A DNA stretch of 64,000 nucleotides, taken from the NCBI RefSeq assembly GCF_023715365.1, contig NZ_JAMBNZ010000002.1, positions 124,001-188,000 of the forward strand. Direction: 5' to 3'. Each line of letters opens with the position of its first letter. Positions within the stretch are counted from its first letter, which is position 1. Under the pieces are notes generated by a model that was given only the letters and a program-made list of their open reading frames with translations, did not search any database and was not told where the DNA came from. The DNA is from Georgenia satyanarayanai (GTDB taxonomy: Bacteria; Actinomycetota; Actinomycetes; Actinomycetales; Actinomycetaceae). Made by a program: the position numbers and the translations under genes. Positions 55,351 to 63,660 of this stretch are shown piece after piece.

Positions 55351-56279
55351 CGCGCCCTGCGACGACGGCGGTGCTGACGCCCGCGCACGTCCTTCGCCAG
55401 CTCGAGCGGCTGGCAGGCCTCGTCGCCGGCGAGCCCGCGGCGTGGGCCGCGGCCGTCCCCGGGGCGGCGACCCTCGCCGAGGCGCTCTACGCCCGCTGGT
55501 ACACCGAGCCCCCGGCCGTCATCGGACCCGCGCGCGTCGCCGACCCCCCGCTGCACGCGGGCTCCCTCGTCGCCGTGCTGCGCGCGGCACGGACGGCCGA
55601 CCGCCCGGCCGCGGAGCCGTGGGTCGTGCTCGCCGCCGCACCCGACGGCAGCGTCATGGCGCAGCGAGCAGAGACGGTGCGGCAGGTGCGCAGCGGCGAG
55701 TACGTCGCTCGTGCCCGCCCCGGCGTCCCGCCCGCTCCGGGCGAGCTCGTGGAGGTGCTCGCGCCCCTCGAGATGGTCGACGCCGAGCGCGGGCTCTGGT
55801 GGACCTTCACCGACGTGCCGCCCGAGCCGCCCTTCGGTCGGGTCTACCTCGACGCGCGGGCGGCGACGGTCGGCAGGGTCGTGCGGGCCGTGGGCGACGC
55901 CCTGGGCGGGACCAGCCACCAGCTCAAGTGCCCGGTCCTCCCGGGCGGGTACGCGCGGGTGGACGCCGTCGTCGTCTACCACCGGCGGGCGGACCGACCG
56001 GCCGTCCTCGACGCGCTGCGCAACGCACCGCTCGAGTGCCTGCTCGACGACCCGGTCCCGCCGCTGACCTGTCCGCTCGGGCCCGGCGTCAGCTGGGCCG
56101 ACGACCCCGGCACCACCCTGTCCTTTGGGGAGCACGTCTGCCGGGCCCTCGCGGCAGGCATCGAGCGGTCCGCCGCCGGGTGGGCCGCGGCAACGGTGGA
56201 GCAGCGCACCGGCCGGCTCCTCTCCGCGCTCACCGACGCGGGCGTCGACCCCGGCACCCCGTGGGAGGCGGGCACGTGA
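55347..56279 (+). CDS. HopA1-family protein (putative phospho-Ser/Thr lyase)
   Basis: 310 residues. The protein resembles the T3SS-effector HopA1 family as found in RiPP clusters: GRVYLDARAATVGRVVRAV, ARVDAVVVYHRRADR and the C-terminal LSFGEHVCRALAAGI. In class V lanthipeptide and thioamitide pathways such proteins pair with an APH-type kinase and eliminate phosphate to give dehydroalanine or dehydrobutyrine. It overlaps the kinase gene (ATGA) and the cyclase gene (GTGA). No signal peptide. The family call is by eye but is supported by the exact gene company. Confidence 0.82.
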   Translation: MTRPATTAVLTPAHVLRQLERLAGLVAGEPAAWAAAVPGAATLAEALYARWYTEPPAVIGPARVADPPLHAGSLVAVLRAARTADRPAAEPWVVLAAAPDGSVMAQRAETVRQVRSGEYVARARPGVPPAPGELVEVLAPLEMVDAERGLWWTFTDVPPEPPFGRVYLDARAATVGRVVRAVGDALGGTSHQLKCPVLPGGYARVDAVVVYHRRADRPAVLDALRNAPLECLLDDPVPPLTCPLGPGVSWADDPGTTLSFGEHVCRALAAGIERSAAGWAAATVEQRTGRLLSALTDAGVDPGTPWEAGT

Positions 56280-57547
56280 GCGCCGGGCCTATCGAGGCCG
56301 CCGCCGCCATCTGCCGCGACCTCGTGGACCGTGCCGAAACCGCCGACGACGGCGTCACCTGGCGTGCGGAGATCGTCGTCGGGGTCGACGGCGACGCCGC
56401 CGTCCTCGGTCACGGTGACATCGGCACGAACCTCTACGACGGCACGGCCGGCGTCGCGCTCGCGCTGGCGTCGCTCATCGGCACGGCGGCCGACCGGGCC
56501 GGGGACGGGGTCCTCGCCACCACGGTGCGCGGTGCGACGAGGCACGCCCTCGCCGGAGCGCCGGAGCTGCTGGCGGCCGGTCTGCCGGGGTACTGGGACG
56601 GGGCGTGCGGCATCGCGTACGCGGCGGCGGTCGCGGCCCGCAGGCTGGACGACGACGACCTGCGCCGCGCGGCCGTCGCCCTGGCCCGGGATGTCGCTCA
56701 CGCGGTGGCGGGGGGCGACGGTTCGGTGAGCGACCTCATCAGCGGCGATGCCGGCGCGGCGCTGGGACTCGCGTCCCTGGCGGACGAGCTCGCGCTGGAG
56801 GAGCTGCTCGCCACGGCGCAGGTGGCCGCGGCCCGGCTCGTCGACACGGCACGGCCGCAGGTGTGGGGGGCGGCGTGGGTGGACCCGGCCGACCCGGAGG
56901 GGCCACCTCTGCTGGGGCTCGGCCACGGGGCAGCGGGCATCGCGCTCGCCCTCGGGGAGCTCGCCGCCACGCACGGCGCGCCCGCCGGCCTCGAGGCTGC
57001 CTGCGCCGACGCTCTCGCCTACGAGCGAGGCTGGTACGACCCGGACCGCCGCGCGTGGCCCGACCTGCGTGGCGGGCTGCCGCAGGGCGAGCCGACCGGG
57101 TGGACGACGGCGTGGTGCCACGGCGGGATCGGGATCGGCCTCAGCCGGCTCCGCCTCGCGGCGCTCACGCCCGGCCCCCGGCTGCTCGCCGAGGCGACGG
57201 CCGCGCTGCAGGCGGCGCGGGACCTCGCGGTCAGCGCTGGGACCGCGCTGCACGGAGGAACCGCCGGCGACTGCTCCTCGTGCCACGGCCTCGGCGGGGT
57301 GGCCGAGCTCTACACCGTGGCGGCACGCGCGCTCGGCGCGGCCGAGCACGCGGCCGCCGCGCGGAGAGTCGCGGCGATCCTCGTGGCCGAGCGCGACGTC
57401 TCGGGAGAGTGGCCGTGCGGACTACCCGGCGCCGGTGAGGTGCCCGGTCTCATGACGGGCACGGCCGGGATCGCGCTCGCCCTGGCCCGGGCGGTGGGCG
57501 CCACCCCGGCGCCCACGCCGCTGCTGCCCGGGCCGGGCGGCTGGTGA
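56276..57547 (+). CDS. LanC-like lanthionine cyclase
   Basis: 423 residues from GTG 56276. The seven Gly-rich repeats of LanC are visible (YDGTAGVALAL, WDGACGIAYA, SGDAGAALGL, LGHGAAGIALAL, WCHGGIGIGL, CHGLGGVAEL, MTGTAGIALAL). Zinc ligands Cys281 (WCHG), Cys336 and His337 (CHG) and the catalytic His217 (LGHG) line up with those known from NisC. LanC activates Cys thiols for addition to dehydroamino acids, forming lanthionine rings. Intact active-site residues suggest a working enzyme. It is the last gene of the coupled set. Confidence 0.93.
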   Translation: MSAGPIEAAAAICRDLVDRAETADDGVTWRAEIVVGVDGDAAVLGHGDIGTNLYDGTAGVALALASLIGTAADRAGDGVLATTVRGATRHALAGAPELLAAGLPGYWDGACGIAYAAAVAARRLDDDDLRRAAVALARDVAHAVAGGDGSVSDLISGDAGAALGLASLADELALEELLATAQVAAARLVDTARPQVWGAAWVDPADPEGPPLLGLGHGAAGIALALGELAATHGAPAGLEAACADALAYERGWYDPDRRAWPDLRGGLPQGEPTGWTTAWCHGGIGIGLSRLRLAALTPGPRLLAEATAALQAARDLAVSAGTALHGGTAGDCSSCHGLGGVAELYTVAARALGAAEHAAAARRVAAILVAERDVSGEWPCGLPGAGEVPGLMTGTAGIALALARAVGATPAPTPLLPGPGGW

Positions 57548-57580
57548 CCGGTCGAGCGGGCGCCGCCCGTGGGGCTGCGG

Positions 57581-57856
57581 TCAGATGTCGTGGAGGACGT
57601 CGCGCTCGGCGTAGCGGACGCCGGCGATCCGGCTGACACGGTCGAGGAAGGACTCGTCCACCGGGCCGGTACCGACAAGCACGCCGTCGAACAGCTCGTG
57701 GACGTCTGCCATGCCCGCCTCGCCCAGTGCCGCCGCCACCGCGGTGGCAGGCGCACGGTCGTCGAGACCGACCACCACACGACCAGTGGCGGGCGACTCC
57801 TCACGAGGTCGCTCCGGGACGGCATCGGTGTCGGGCATGTCCTTGTCGCCACTCAC
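57581..57856 (-). CDS. Small I9-like (subtilase propeptide/inhibitor) protein
   Basis: 91 residues from GTG 57856; an in-frame ATG at 57919 would add 21. The second half, GRVVVGLDDRAP..., then VHELFDGVLVGT, LDRVSRIAGV and a final RYAERDVL, follows the pattern of I9 propeptides: a strand, a helix, an F-x-G turn and a closing V-x-Y-x-E-x-D strand. Stand-alone I9 proteins inhibit or help fold subtilases. It lies convergent to, and 33 bp from, the cluster with an S8 protease, so a trans-acting inhibitor or chaperone is plausible. The fold call is inference. Confidence 0.55.
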   Translation of the reverse strand: MSGDKDMPDTDAVPERPREESPATGRVVVGLDDRAPATAVAAALGEAGMADVHELFDGVLVGTGPVDESFLDRVSRIAGVRYAERDVLHDI

Positions 57857-57931
57857 GGCACGATCGTGCCACTCCGTGCGCACGTCGTGAAGCGGTGGCC
57901 GGTCGCGGGATCTCGCCATGACGAGGGCTGC

Positions 57932-58306
57932 TCAGCGCGCCCGCGCCAGCCGCCGGCGCTGGGACCGCAGGTACGGACGCGCACGCCACTGCCCACCGTG
58001 GACGTCGATCGCGGCGTCGAGCCGGTCGAGCACGGCGCCGAGTGCAGCCGCGTCCGCCGGCCACCCGCGGCGCACACACTCCTCCAACCACTCCACCGGC
58101 GAGCGCTGGCCCCGCTCGCCGTTGCACCGCCGGCACGCGGCGACCTCGTTCTCCGCCCACGACGGCCCGCCCTTGGCGCGCGGGACGACGTGGTCCACCG
58201 TCGGCGCCACGAGCCGCCCGAACTCCTGGCCGCACCAGAAGCACCGGCCGCCCTGCGCGAGGACGGCCGCGTCGAGCCGCTCGGTCCGCCGCGCTTGCTG
58301 CCGCAC
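57932..58306 (-). CDS. HNH endonuclease domain protein
   Basis: 124 residues. The HNH/zinc arrangement is clear: CFWCGQEF, then TVDHVVPRAKGG (His-His region), NEVAACRRCNGERG (Asn and second Cys pair). This is a small stand-alone HNH nuclease of unknown target. GTG 58306 lies 6 nt after CACGCT, suggesting a leaderless transcript. It is upstream of the I9-like gene on the same strand and could be co-transcribed with it. Confidence 0.85.
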   Translation of the reverse strand: MRQQARRTERLDAAVLAQGGRCFWCGQEFGRLVAPTVDHVVPRAKGGPSWAENEVAACRRCNGERGQRSPVEWLEECVRRGWPADAAALGAVLDRLDAAIDVHGGQWRARPYLRSQRRRLARAR

Positions 58307-58370
58307 GCGACCAGCGTGCCGCAGCCGGGACGCCGTCGCGCCCGTAGCGCGGCCGGGCGACGACAGCGGA

Positions 58371-58592
58371 TCAGGCGACGTACGCGTCGACAGCCTCCGC
58401 GGGGGGCCCGATCACCGGCCACGCGCCCTCGGCGGTGTTGCCGAGGACGCTCACCGTGGTGCGCGAGTCGACGACGTGCGTCGAGCGGAAGGACGCGCCC
58501 GCGTCGTAGCCCTCGATGACGACGGCGTGGGCGGACTCGTGCTTGTGGTGATCACCCCGACAGCTCGGGTTCCGGCACCGCTCCGTGGGCAC
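58371..58592 (-). CDS. Small hypothetical protein with a Cys/His motif
   Basis: 73 residues from GTG 58592. The N-terminus CRNPSCRGDHHKHESAH has two Cys and four His that could bind a metal; the rest (YDAGASFRSTHVVDSRTTVSV...) looks strand-rich. No family recognised and no clear ribosome-binding site. The frame is open further upstream, so the start is uncertain. Confidence 0.4.
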   Translation of the reverse strand: MPTERCRNPSCRGDHHKHESAHAVVIEGYDAGASFRSTHVVDSRTTVSVLGNTAEGAWPVIGPPAEAVDAYVA

Positions 58593-58634
58593 GTCACGCC
58601 GTGGCCGCGTCAGCGGCGCGCCAGGAGGCGGGAC

Positions 58635-58640
58635 TACGGT
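58635..58640 (+). promoter_or_regulatory. -10 element TACGGT of a leaderless transcript
   Basis: TACGGT ends 6 nt before ATG 58647, with no ribosome-binding site. Confidence 0.5.
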
Positions 58641-58646
58641 TCGTCC

Positions 58647-59087
58647 ATGAGCAACCTCAACGCGGTGGGCGAGCGCGACTCGTGGCGCTGCTGGCTGTGC
58701 GACGAGCCCGTCGACCCGGACGCCTCGGTCAACTCCGACCTCGGCCCCAGCGTCGACCTCGGCGCCTCCGCGTCGAAGAAGCCGGCGCCGGGCACCGAGC
58801 GTCTCGCGCACCGTGCCTGCAACACGCGCAAGGGAGCCGTCAAGCCGGTGGTGCCGTGGTCGCCCGAGCTCTTCGTCGTCGACCCCGCGCCGATCGCGGG
58901 GACCGTGGAGCGGCTGCGGCGCAAGAAGGGCCGCGAGATCGTGGCGCGTTGCCCCAGCCGCGAGGACGCCGACGCGGCCGCCGCCTGGCTGGTCGACCGC
59001 CTGTCCCGGTTCGCTCCCGACCTGCCCGTCGCGACCCAGGTCGAGCCGGGCGGTGGACAGTTCATGCTCGTGCTGCGTACCGCCTGA
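58647..59087 (+). CDS. HNH-like zinc protein of unknown function
   Basis: 146 residues. An N-terminal CWLCDEPVDPDASVN and later LAHRACNTRKGAVKP look like a treble-clef/HNH zinc site (CxxC and HxxCNxxKG). The C-terminal half (EIVARCPSREDADAAAAWLV) is a small alpha/beta region. Relatives in actinobacteria are annotated HNH endonuclease-like but catalytic histidines are not obvious. It is the second HNH-type gene next to the lanthionine cluster. Confidence 0.7.
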   Translation: MSNLNAVGERDSWRCWLCDEPVDPDASVNSDLGPSVDLGASASKKPAPGTERLAHRACNTRKGAVKPVVPWSPELFVVDPAPIAGTVERLRRKKGREIVARCPSREDADAAAAWLVDRLSRFAPDLPVATQVEPGGGQFMLVLRTA

Positions 59088-59370
59088 CCCGAGGGCTGCA
59101 CGTCAGGGGCGGCCGTCGGGTCCCGCCCCTCCGGTCGCGCGGGCACGGTGCCAGGCGACCGCGCTGCGGCGGACCCCTGCGCGCTCAGCTGCCGCGGGTG
59201 CCCCGGGGCCTCCTGACACCACGGGAGCAGATCGCCTCCCCCAAAGGTGGTAGACGCCATGCCCCACCGCGCCGGAAGCGGGCGAGCGCGCGGGCCGAGC
59301 AGCATGAAAGCAGGTCGCGAGCCGGTCATCCTCGGAGCCCCCGGGACGCTCGCGACGCCAGGAGGACACC
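59088..59370. other. Gene-free interval upstream of the serine hydrolase
   Basis: No supported reading frame or RNA gene seen. The stretch before the next ATG contains AGGAGG (spacing 5), so the 3' part is a leader and promoter region. Confidence 0.5.
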
Positions 59371-60593
59371 ATGCGCACGGCACCACGCACCCGTCGCGGC
59401 ACCGCCCAGCGGATCGCGTTCGCTCTCGCGGGCGTCGTCGCCACTCTCGCCGCGTGCGGGAGCCCGTCCGAGAGCCTCGACCCGCCCGTCTCCTCCCGGG
59501 TGACGACCGCCGAGCTCACGGGCTCGGACGTCGACGCCTGGCTCGACGAGGCCCTTCCCGCCGCCCTCGAGGAGGGCCGGATCGCCGGCGCGACCGTCGC
59601 CGTCGTGCACGACGGCGAGATCCTCACCGCCCGCGGGTTCGGGGAGGCCGACGTCGACGCCGGGACGCCCGTCGACCCGGACCGCACGCTCTTCCGGGTC
59701 GGCTCGGTCTCCAAGCTCTTCACGGCGACGGCGGTCATGCAGCTCGTCGAGAGCGGTGACGTGGACCTGGACACCGACGTCAAGCAGTACACCGGGCTGG
59801 ACCTCGGCCTGGAACATCCGGTCACCCTGCGGCACCTGCTCACCCACACGCCGGGCTTCGAGGAGCGCATCGCCGGCCTCATCGGCACGGGCACGACACC
59901 CGACCTGCGCGCGTCCCTCGTCACCGACCCGCCGGAGCAGGTCTTCGAGCCGGGCACGACCCCGGCGTACTCGAACTACGGCAACGCCCTCGCCGGGTAC
60001 GTCGTCGAGGCCGTCAGCGGCGTGCCCTTCGAGGAGTACGTCGCGACGCACGTGCTCGAGCCGGCCGGCATGACCTCGTCGTCCTTCGCGCAGCCGCTGC
60101 CCGAGCACCTCGCCGGCGACGTCGCGCTCGGGTACCCGACGTCCGACGAGGCCCCGCTGCCCTTCGAGGTCGTCGGGCAGCCGCCGGCGGGGGCGCTGAG
60201 CGCGACGGCCACCGACATGGCTCGGTTCATGCTCGTCCACCTGGGCGAGCCGCAGGGCGAGGAGATCCTCTCCCCCGCCACCCGCCAGCTCATGATGGAG
60301 CCGGCGCTCGACCCCGGCACGCTCGGCGTCCTCGCGGAGGGACCCCGCATGGGGCTGGGCTGGTTCGACGAGTCGCGCCACGGCCACCGCGTGGTGGGCC
60401 ACGGCGGTGACACGACCGCCTTCCACTCCCACCTCCAGCTGTGGCCCGACGACGGCACCGGCCTGTACCTCTCCTTCAACAGCACGGGAGCCGACGGCGC
60501 TGCGTACCTGCTGCGCGACGAGCTGCTCGACGCCTTCGCCGACCGGTACTACCCCGGAGAGGCCCCGGAGACGTCGTCGCGACGCTGGAGGTC
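59371..60593 (+). pseudogene. Serine hydrolase lipoprotein (beta-lactamase family) without its own stop
   Basis: About 400 recognisable residues from ATG 59371: signal peptide with lipobox LAAC (Cys29), SxxK in RVGSVSKLFTA, the YSN of PAYSNYGNAL and HGGD late in the domain. The usual end (...DAFADRYYPGEAPE) is reached near 60570. After that the frame becomes Arg/Ser-rich nonsense overlapping the sensor kinase and only stops at 61320. In the other frame, sensor-kinase sequence starts almost at once. The 3' end of this gene therefore seems deleted or frameshifted. The end coordinate is where homology stops. Confidence 0.75.
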
Positions 60594-61694
60594 GTGCCGG
60601 CGCAGGAGGTGCCGCCGGCGGATGTGGTGCCGTGGCTGCTCGTCCTCGTCGTCGTCCAGTCCCTGGCCCTGTCGTTCCGGCGGGTGGCCCTCGCCGCGTC
60701 GCTCGTGGCGGTGGTCGCGGCCCAGCTCGCGCTCGTCGCCCTGTCCCCGGAGCTGTCGCTACGGGCGGTCGCGGCGTTCGTCGTCGCCGCCACCATCGGC
60801 ACCCGGCTGCCGGCCCGCCGCGCACTCAGCGTGGCGGGCGGGGCGGCTCTCGTCGAGGGCCTGGGCGGCGCCGTCGTCACCGTGGTCCGCGGTGCGGGCG
60901 CGGACGCCGTCGTCCAGCACGTCTCCTCCGCCCTGCTGGTGTGGGGCGCTTCCGTGCTGGCGGGCCTGTACCTCGCGGCGCGCCGGGAGCAGCTGTGGCT
61001 GCTCCAGGAGAGGGCCGCCCGGCTCGAGCGGGAGCGCGACGCCCGGGTGGAGAGCGCCATCGCGGACGAGCGCGCCCGGCTCGCCCGGGAGCTGCACGAC
61101 GTCGCGGCGCACCAGCTGTCCGGGATGGTGGTCCAGGCAGCCGCCGTCGAGCGCCTCGTCGACCGGGACCCGCAGGCGGCGCGCGAGGGAGCCGCGTGGT
61201 TGCGCCACCAGGGCCGTGAGACTCTCGACAGCCTCCGCCAGATGGTCGGGCTGCTGCGCGGAGACGAGGGCGACCCCCTCGGCCCGGTCCCCGGTGTCGG
61301 CGCCCTGGAGGATCTCGTGAGGGCCGCGCGCGAGCTGGGTGACGACGTCCGGGTCGAGGAGGTGGGCACGCCGACGCCGCTGGCCCCGCTCGCCGACGTC
61401 TCCGTCTACCGGGTGGCGCAGCAGGCGCTGACGAACGCGCGGCAGCACGCGCCGGGCGGGCCCGTGGAGGTGCGGGTGGTGCACGAGCCGGCCGGCGTGG
61501 CCCTCGAGGTCGACAACGGCCCAGCCGCGCCCGGGCGCACGCCGGCGGAGGGCGACCGCGGCGGCACCGGGCTGGCCGTCATGCGGGAACGTGCGGCGCT
61601 GGTGGGCGGCAGCCTCGAGGCGGGGGCGAGGGACGACGGCGGGTGGCGCGTGCGGCTGCACGTCCCCGCCACGGACAGTGAGGGAGAACGATGA
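60594..61694 (+). CDS. Sensor histidine kinase (HisKA_3/NarL-type)
   Basis: About 366 residues. Several N-terminal membrane helices (VPWLLVLVVVQSLALSF, ASLVAVVAAQLALVAL and others) are followed by a coiled segment, the phosphoacceptor His168 in ARELHDVAAHQLSGM, and the HATPase domain with QQALTNARQHAPG and the glycine-rich GDRGGTGLAVMRER. GTG 60594 follows GGAGG closely; GTGs at 60609, 60624 and 60627 are alternatives because upstream sequence has been lost or shifted. Its stop overlaps the response-regulator start (ATGA). The signal is unknown. Confidence 0.85.
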   Translation: MPAQEVPPADVVPWLLVLVVVQSLALSFRRVALAASLVAVVAAQLALVALSPELSLRAVAAFVVAATIGTRLPARRALSVAGGAALVEGLGGAVVTVVRGAGADAVVQHVSSALLVWGASVLAGLYLAARREQLWLLQERAARLERERDARVESAIADERARLARELHDVAAHQLSGMVVQAAAVERLVDRDPQAAREGAAWLRHQGRETLDSLRQMVGLLRGDEGDPLGPVPGVGALEDLVRAARELGDDVRVEEVGTPTPLAPLADVSVYRVAQQALTNARQHAPGGPVEVRVVHEPAGVALEVDNGPAAPGRTPAEGDRGGTGLAVMRERAALVGGSLEAGARDDGGWRVRLHVPATDSEGER

Positions 61695-62341
61695 TCAGGG
61701 TCGCGCTGGTGGACGACCAGCTCGTGGTGCGCGCGGGGTTTCGCGTACTTCTCGAGGACGCCGGCGACATCGAGATCGTCGGTGAGGCCTCGAGCGGCCC
61801 CGAGGCGGTGACGATGGTGCGCCGCGCCCGTCCCGACGTCGTGTGCATGGACGTGCGGATGCCGGGCGGGGACGGCCTCACCGCGACACGGCAGATCGTC
61901 GCCGAGCGCGACGGCGACCTGCCCTCCGTCCTCGTCATGACGACCTTCAACCTCGACGACTACGTCTTCGGTGCCCTGGAGGCCGGTGCGAGCGGCTTTG
62001 TCCTCAAGGACTCCGACCCCGACGACGTCGCGGACGCGATCCGCCGGCTCTCGCGGGGCGAGGGCATGATCGACCAGGCGGTGACCCGCCGCGTCATCTC
62101 CGAGTTCGCCCGCCGCCGGCCGGCCCCCGACCCGGACGAGGCGGCCGGCGTCCTCACCCCGCGGGAGCGGGACATCGTCCGGCTGCTCGCGGAAGGCATG
62201 TCGAACATGGAGATCGCCGCGGCGCTCTACGTCGAGCCGTCCACCGTGAAGTCCCACCTCGGGCGCGCGACGACGAAGCTCGGTACCCGCGACCGGCTGC
62301 AGACGGCGGTGTGGGCCTACCGGAGCGGCGTGGCGGGCTGA
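61691..62341 (+). CDS. NarL/LuxR-family response regulator
   Basis: 216 residues. The receiver domain has the acidic pair DD (8-9), phospho-acceptor Asp54 (VVCMDVRMPGG) and a Lys in FVLKDSDPDD. The C-terminal LuxR-type helix-turn-helix (LTPRERDIVRLLAEGMSNME, AAALYVEPSTVKSHL) binds DNA. It forms a two-component system with the kinase gene overlapping upstream. Targets unknown; the adjacent damaged serine hydrolase is a candidate. Confidence 0.94.
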   Translation: MIRVALVDDQLVVRAGFRVLLEDAGDIEIVGEASSGPEAVTMVRRARPDVVCMDVRMPGGDGLTATRQIVAERDGDLPSVLVMTTFNLDDYVFGALEAGASGFVLKDSDPDDVADAIRRLSRGEGMIDQAVTRRVISEFARRRPAPDPDEAAGVLTPRERDIVRLLAEGMSNMEIAAALYVEPSTVKSHLGRATTKLGTRDRLQTAVWAYRSGVAG

Positions 62342-62472
62342 GCTGAGGCGCTGGGCACCAAGACTCCGCTGGCGTTCCAACACACTGGCACACTTGGGGA
62401 CGGTCTCGGCCTACGGATATGCGTGCGACCACCCAGTAACAAGTTCTTATGGGCGTCGGCTGGACAGGTTGT

Positions 62473-63660
62473 TCAGCGGTCACCTATCCGACGAGCGAAG
62501 ATCCTTCTCGCGACTAGAGTGGCCACGAGGAGCGTGACGGTGAGACCTCCGCGATGTTTGCTTGGTTCGTTCCGGCGGCCCGTGCCTACCGGATCCTCGG
62601 GGATTAGATCCAGATACTCTTCGGGAAAATCTCTCAGCCAACGCTTCTGACCCGCGTATGCTCCGTGCAGCTTGCGCTCATGCCCCCGAATCATGACGGA
62701 TATAATCATCAAGTTAGTTAAGGCGGTCCATGCGCATAGCAGGGTCAGATCATTTAGTATCGAACGTTGCGAGGCCTGAGCGAACAACAGCAAGACGCTT
62801 ACGGGCGCGGCGAGTAATGCTCCAGCCGCGAGCGGAGGAAGGCGCTTTCGCTTTCGCACATCGCCAGACACTCCGTCTCCTCGCACGTAGCGACGTGCCC
62901 AGTAGAAGAACGAAAGCGCAAACCCGCCTGAAGCGCATACGCTCACGCCAACTGGGGACCAATGCAGCCATCGTCCCGCACCGGGTGCGCAAAGAATCGC
63001 CACCAGGCCGGCTCCGTAGATCCACATCGATGGATGCCTGATGCTCGCGACGGATTCGCGAAGCGTTAGCCAGCCTGTCCGGAACTTCTGCAGGCGTGCC
63101 CCGGACTTTTTTTCGTAGCCCCGATTCAGAACCACGCCTAGCGCAACCGTGAACCAAATGCTCACAGCACACCAATTGCGAGCAAGACCGATACCGTCTT
63201 CCGACGAAGAGCCATAGTCGAACAATGAAGCACCGAAGACCACTGCGCTACTCACAGCCATGGCCAGGATCGTCTCGAGTCCAATTCTGTACATCGAGCC
63301 CATATACAAAGATCTATTTCGAATATTAGCCGGCATTCTGGTGTTTAATATCAGTAAGTAACTCGTCAGCAGCCGAGCCGGTTGTATGTGGGGGTACATC
63401 TGCTCGAGGTGTTCTGTCGGCTGGCGCTCGAGATATGCGGCGGACTGTGCGGGAAAGTCCCAGAAATACAATACTAAGCCGACGACAATAGCGGCCGCGA
63501 CAGTGAGCAGCGCATCGCTCGTCATAAGGCCGGTGTCGCCGGGTGCCACCGTGGAGTATGCAGCGAACCCGACCGTGAATACTACGAAGCCGGGAATGAT
63601 GATCCGGATGCCTTCGTAGCTGTCAAACGAACTCGCGCCAAAGTCGCCGATGCCGGCCAT
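62473..63660 (-). CDS. Polytopic membrane protein of unknown function in AT-richer DNA
   Basis: 395 residues with about eight hydrophobic segments (for example IIIPGFVVFTVGFAAYSTV, LLTVAAAIVVGLVLYFW, ILAMAVSSAVVFGASLF, LLAAPVSVLLLFAQA). A soluble loop lies between helices 2 and 3 (SAAYLERQPTEHLEQMYPHI), and the tail is basic. No family recognised. Base composition and codon use are distinctly less GC-biased than the rest of the window, pointing to horizontal transfer. ATG 63660 shares its A with the TAA of the upstream gene (TAATG), so the two are translationally coupled. Confidence 0.8.
   Translation of the reverse strand: MAGIGDFGASSFDSYEGIRIIIPGFVVFTVGFAAYSTVAPGDTGLMTSDALLTVAAAIVVGLVLYFWDFPAQSAAYLERQPTEHLEQMYPHIQPARLLTSYLLILNTRMPANIRNRSLYMGSMYRIGLETILAMAVSSAVVFGASLFDYGSSSEDGIGLARNWCAVSIWFTVALGVVLNRGYEKKSGARLQKFRTGWLTLRESVASIRHPSMWIYGAGLVAILCAPGAGRWLHWSPVGVSVCASGGFALSFFYWARRYVRGDGVSGDVRKRKRLPPLAAGALLAAPVSVLLLFAQASQRSILNDLTLLCAWTALTNLMIISVMIRGHERKLHGAYAGQKRWLRDFPEEYLDLIPEDPVGTGRRNEPSKHRGGLTVTLLVATLVARRIFARRIGDR

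Noticed and set aside
62342-62472. Phage or island attachment site at the composition boundary
   Set aside because: No tRNA gene, direct repeat or integrase is visible within the window to support it.
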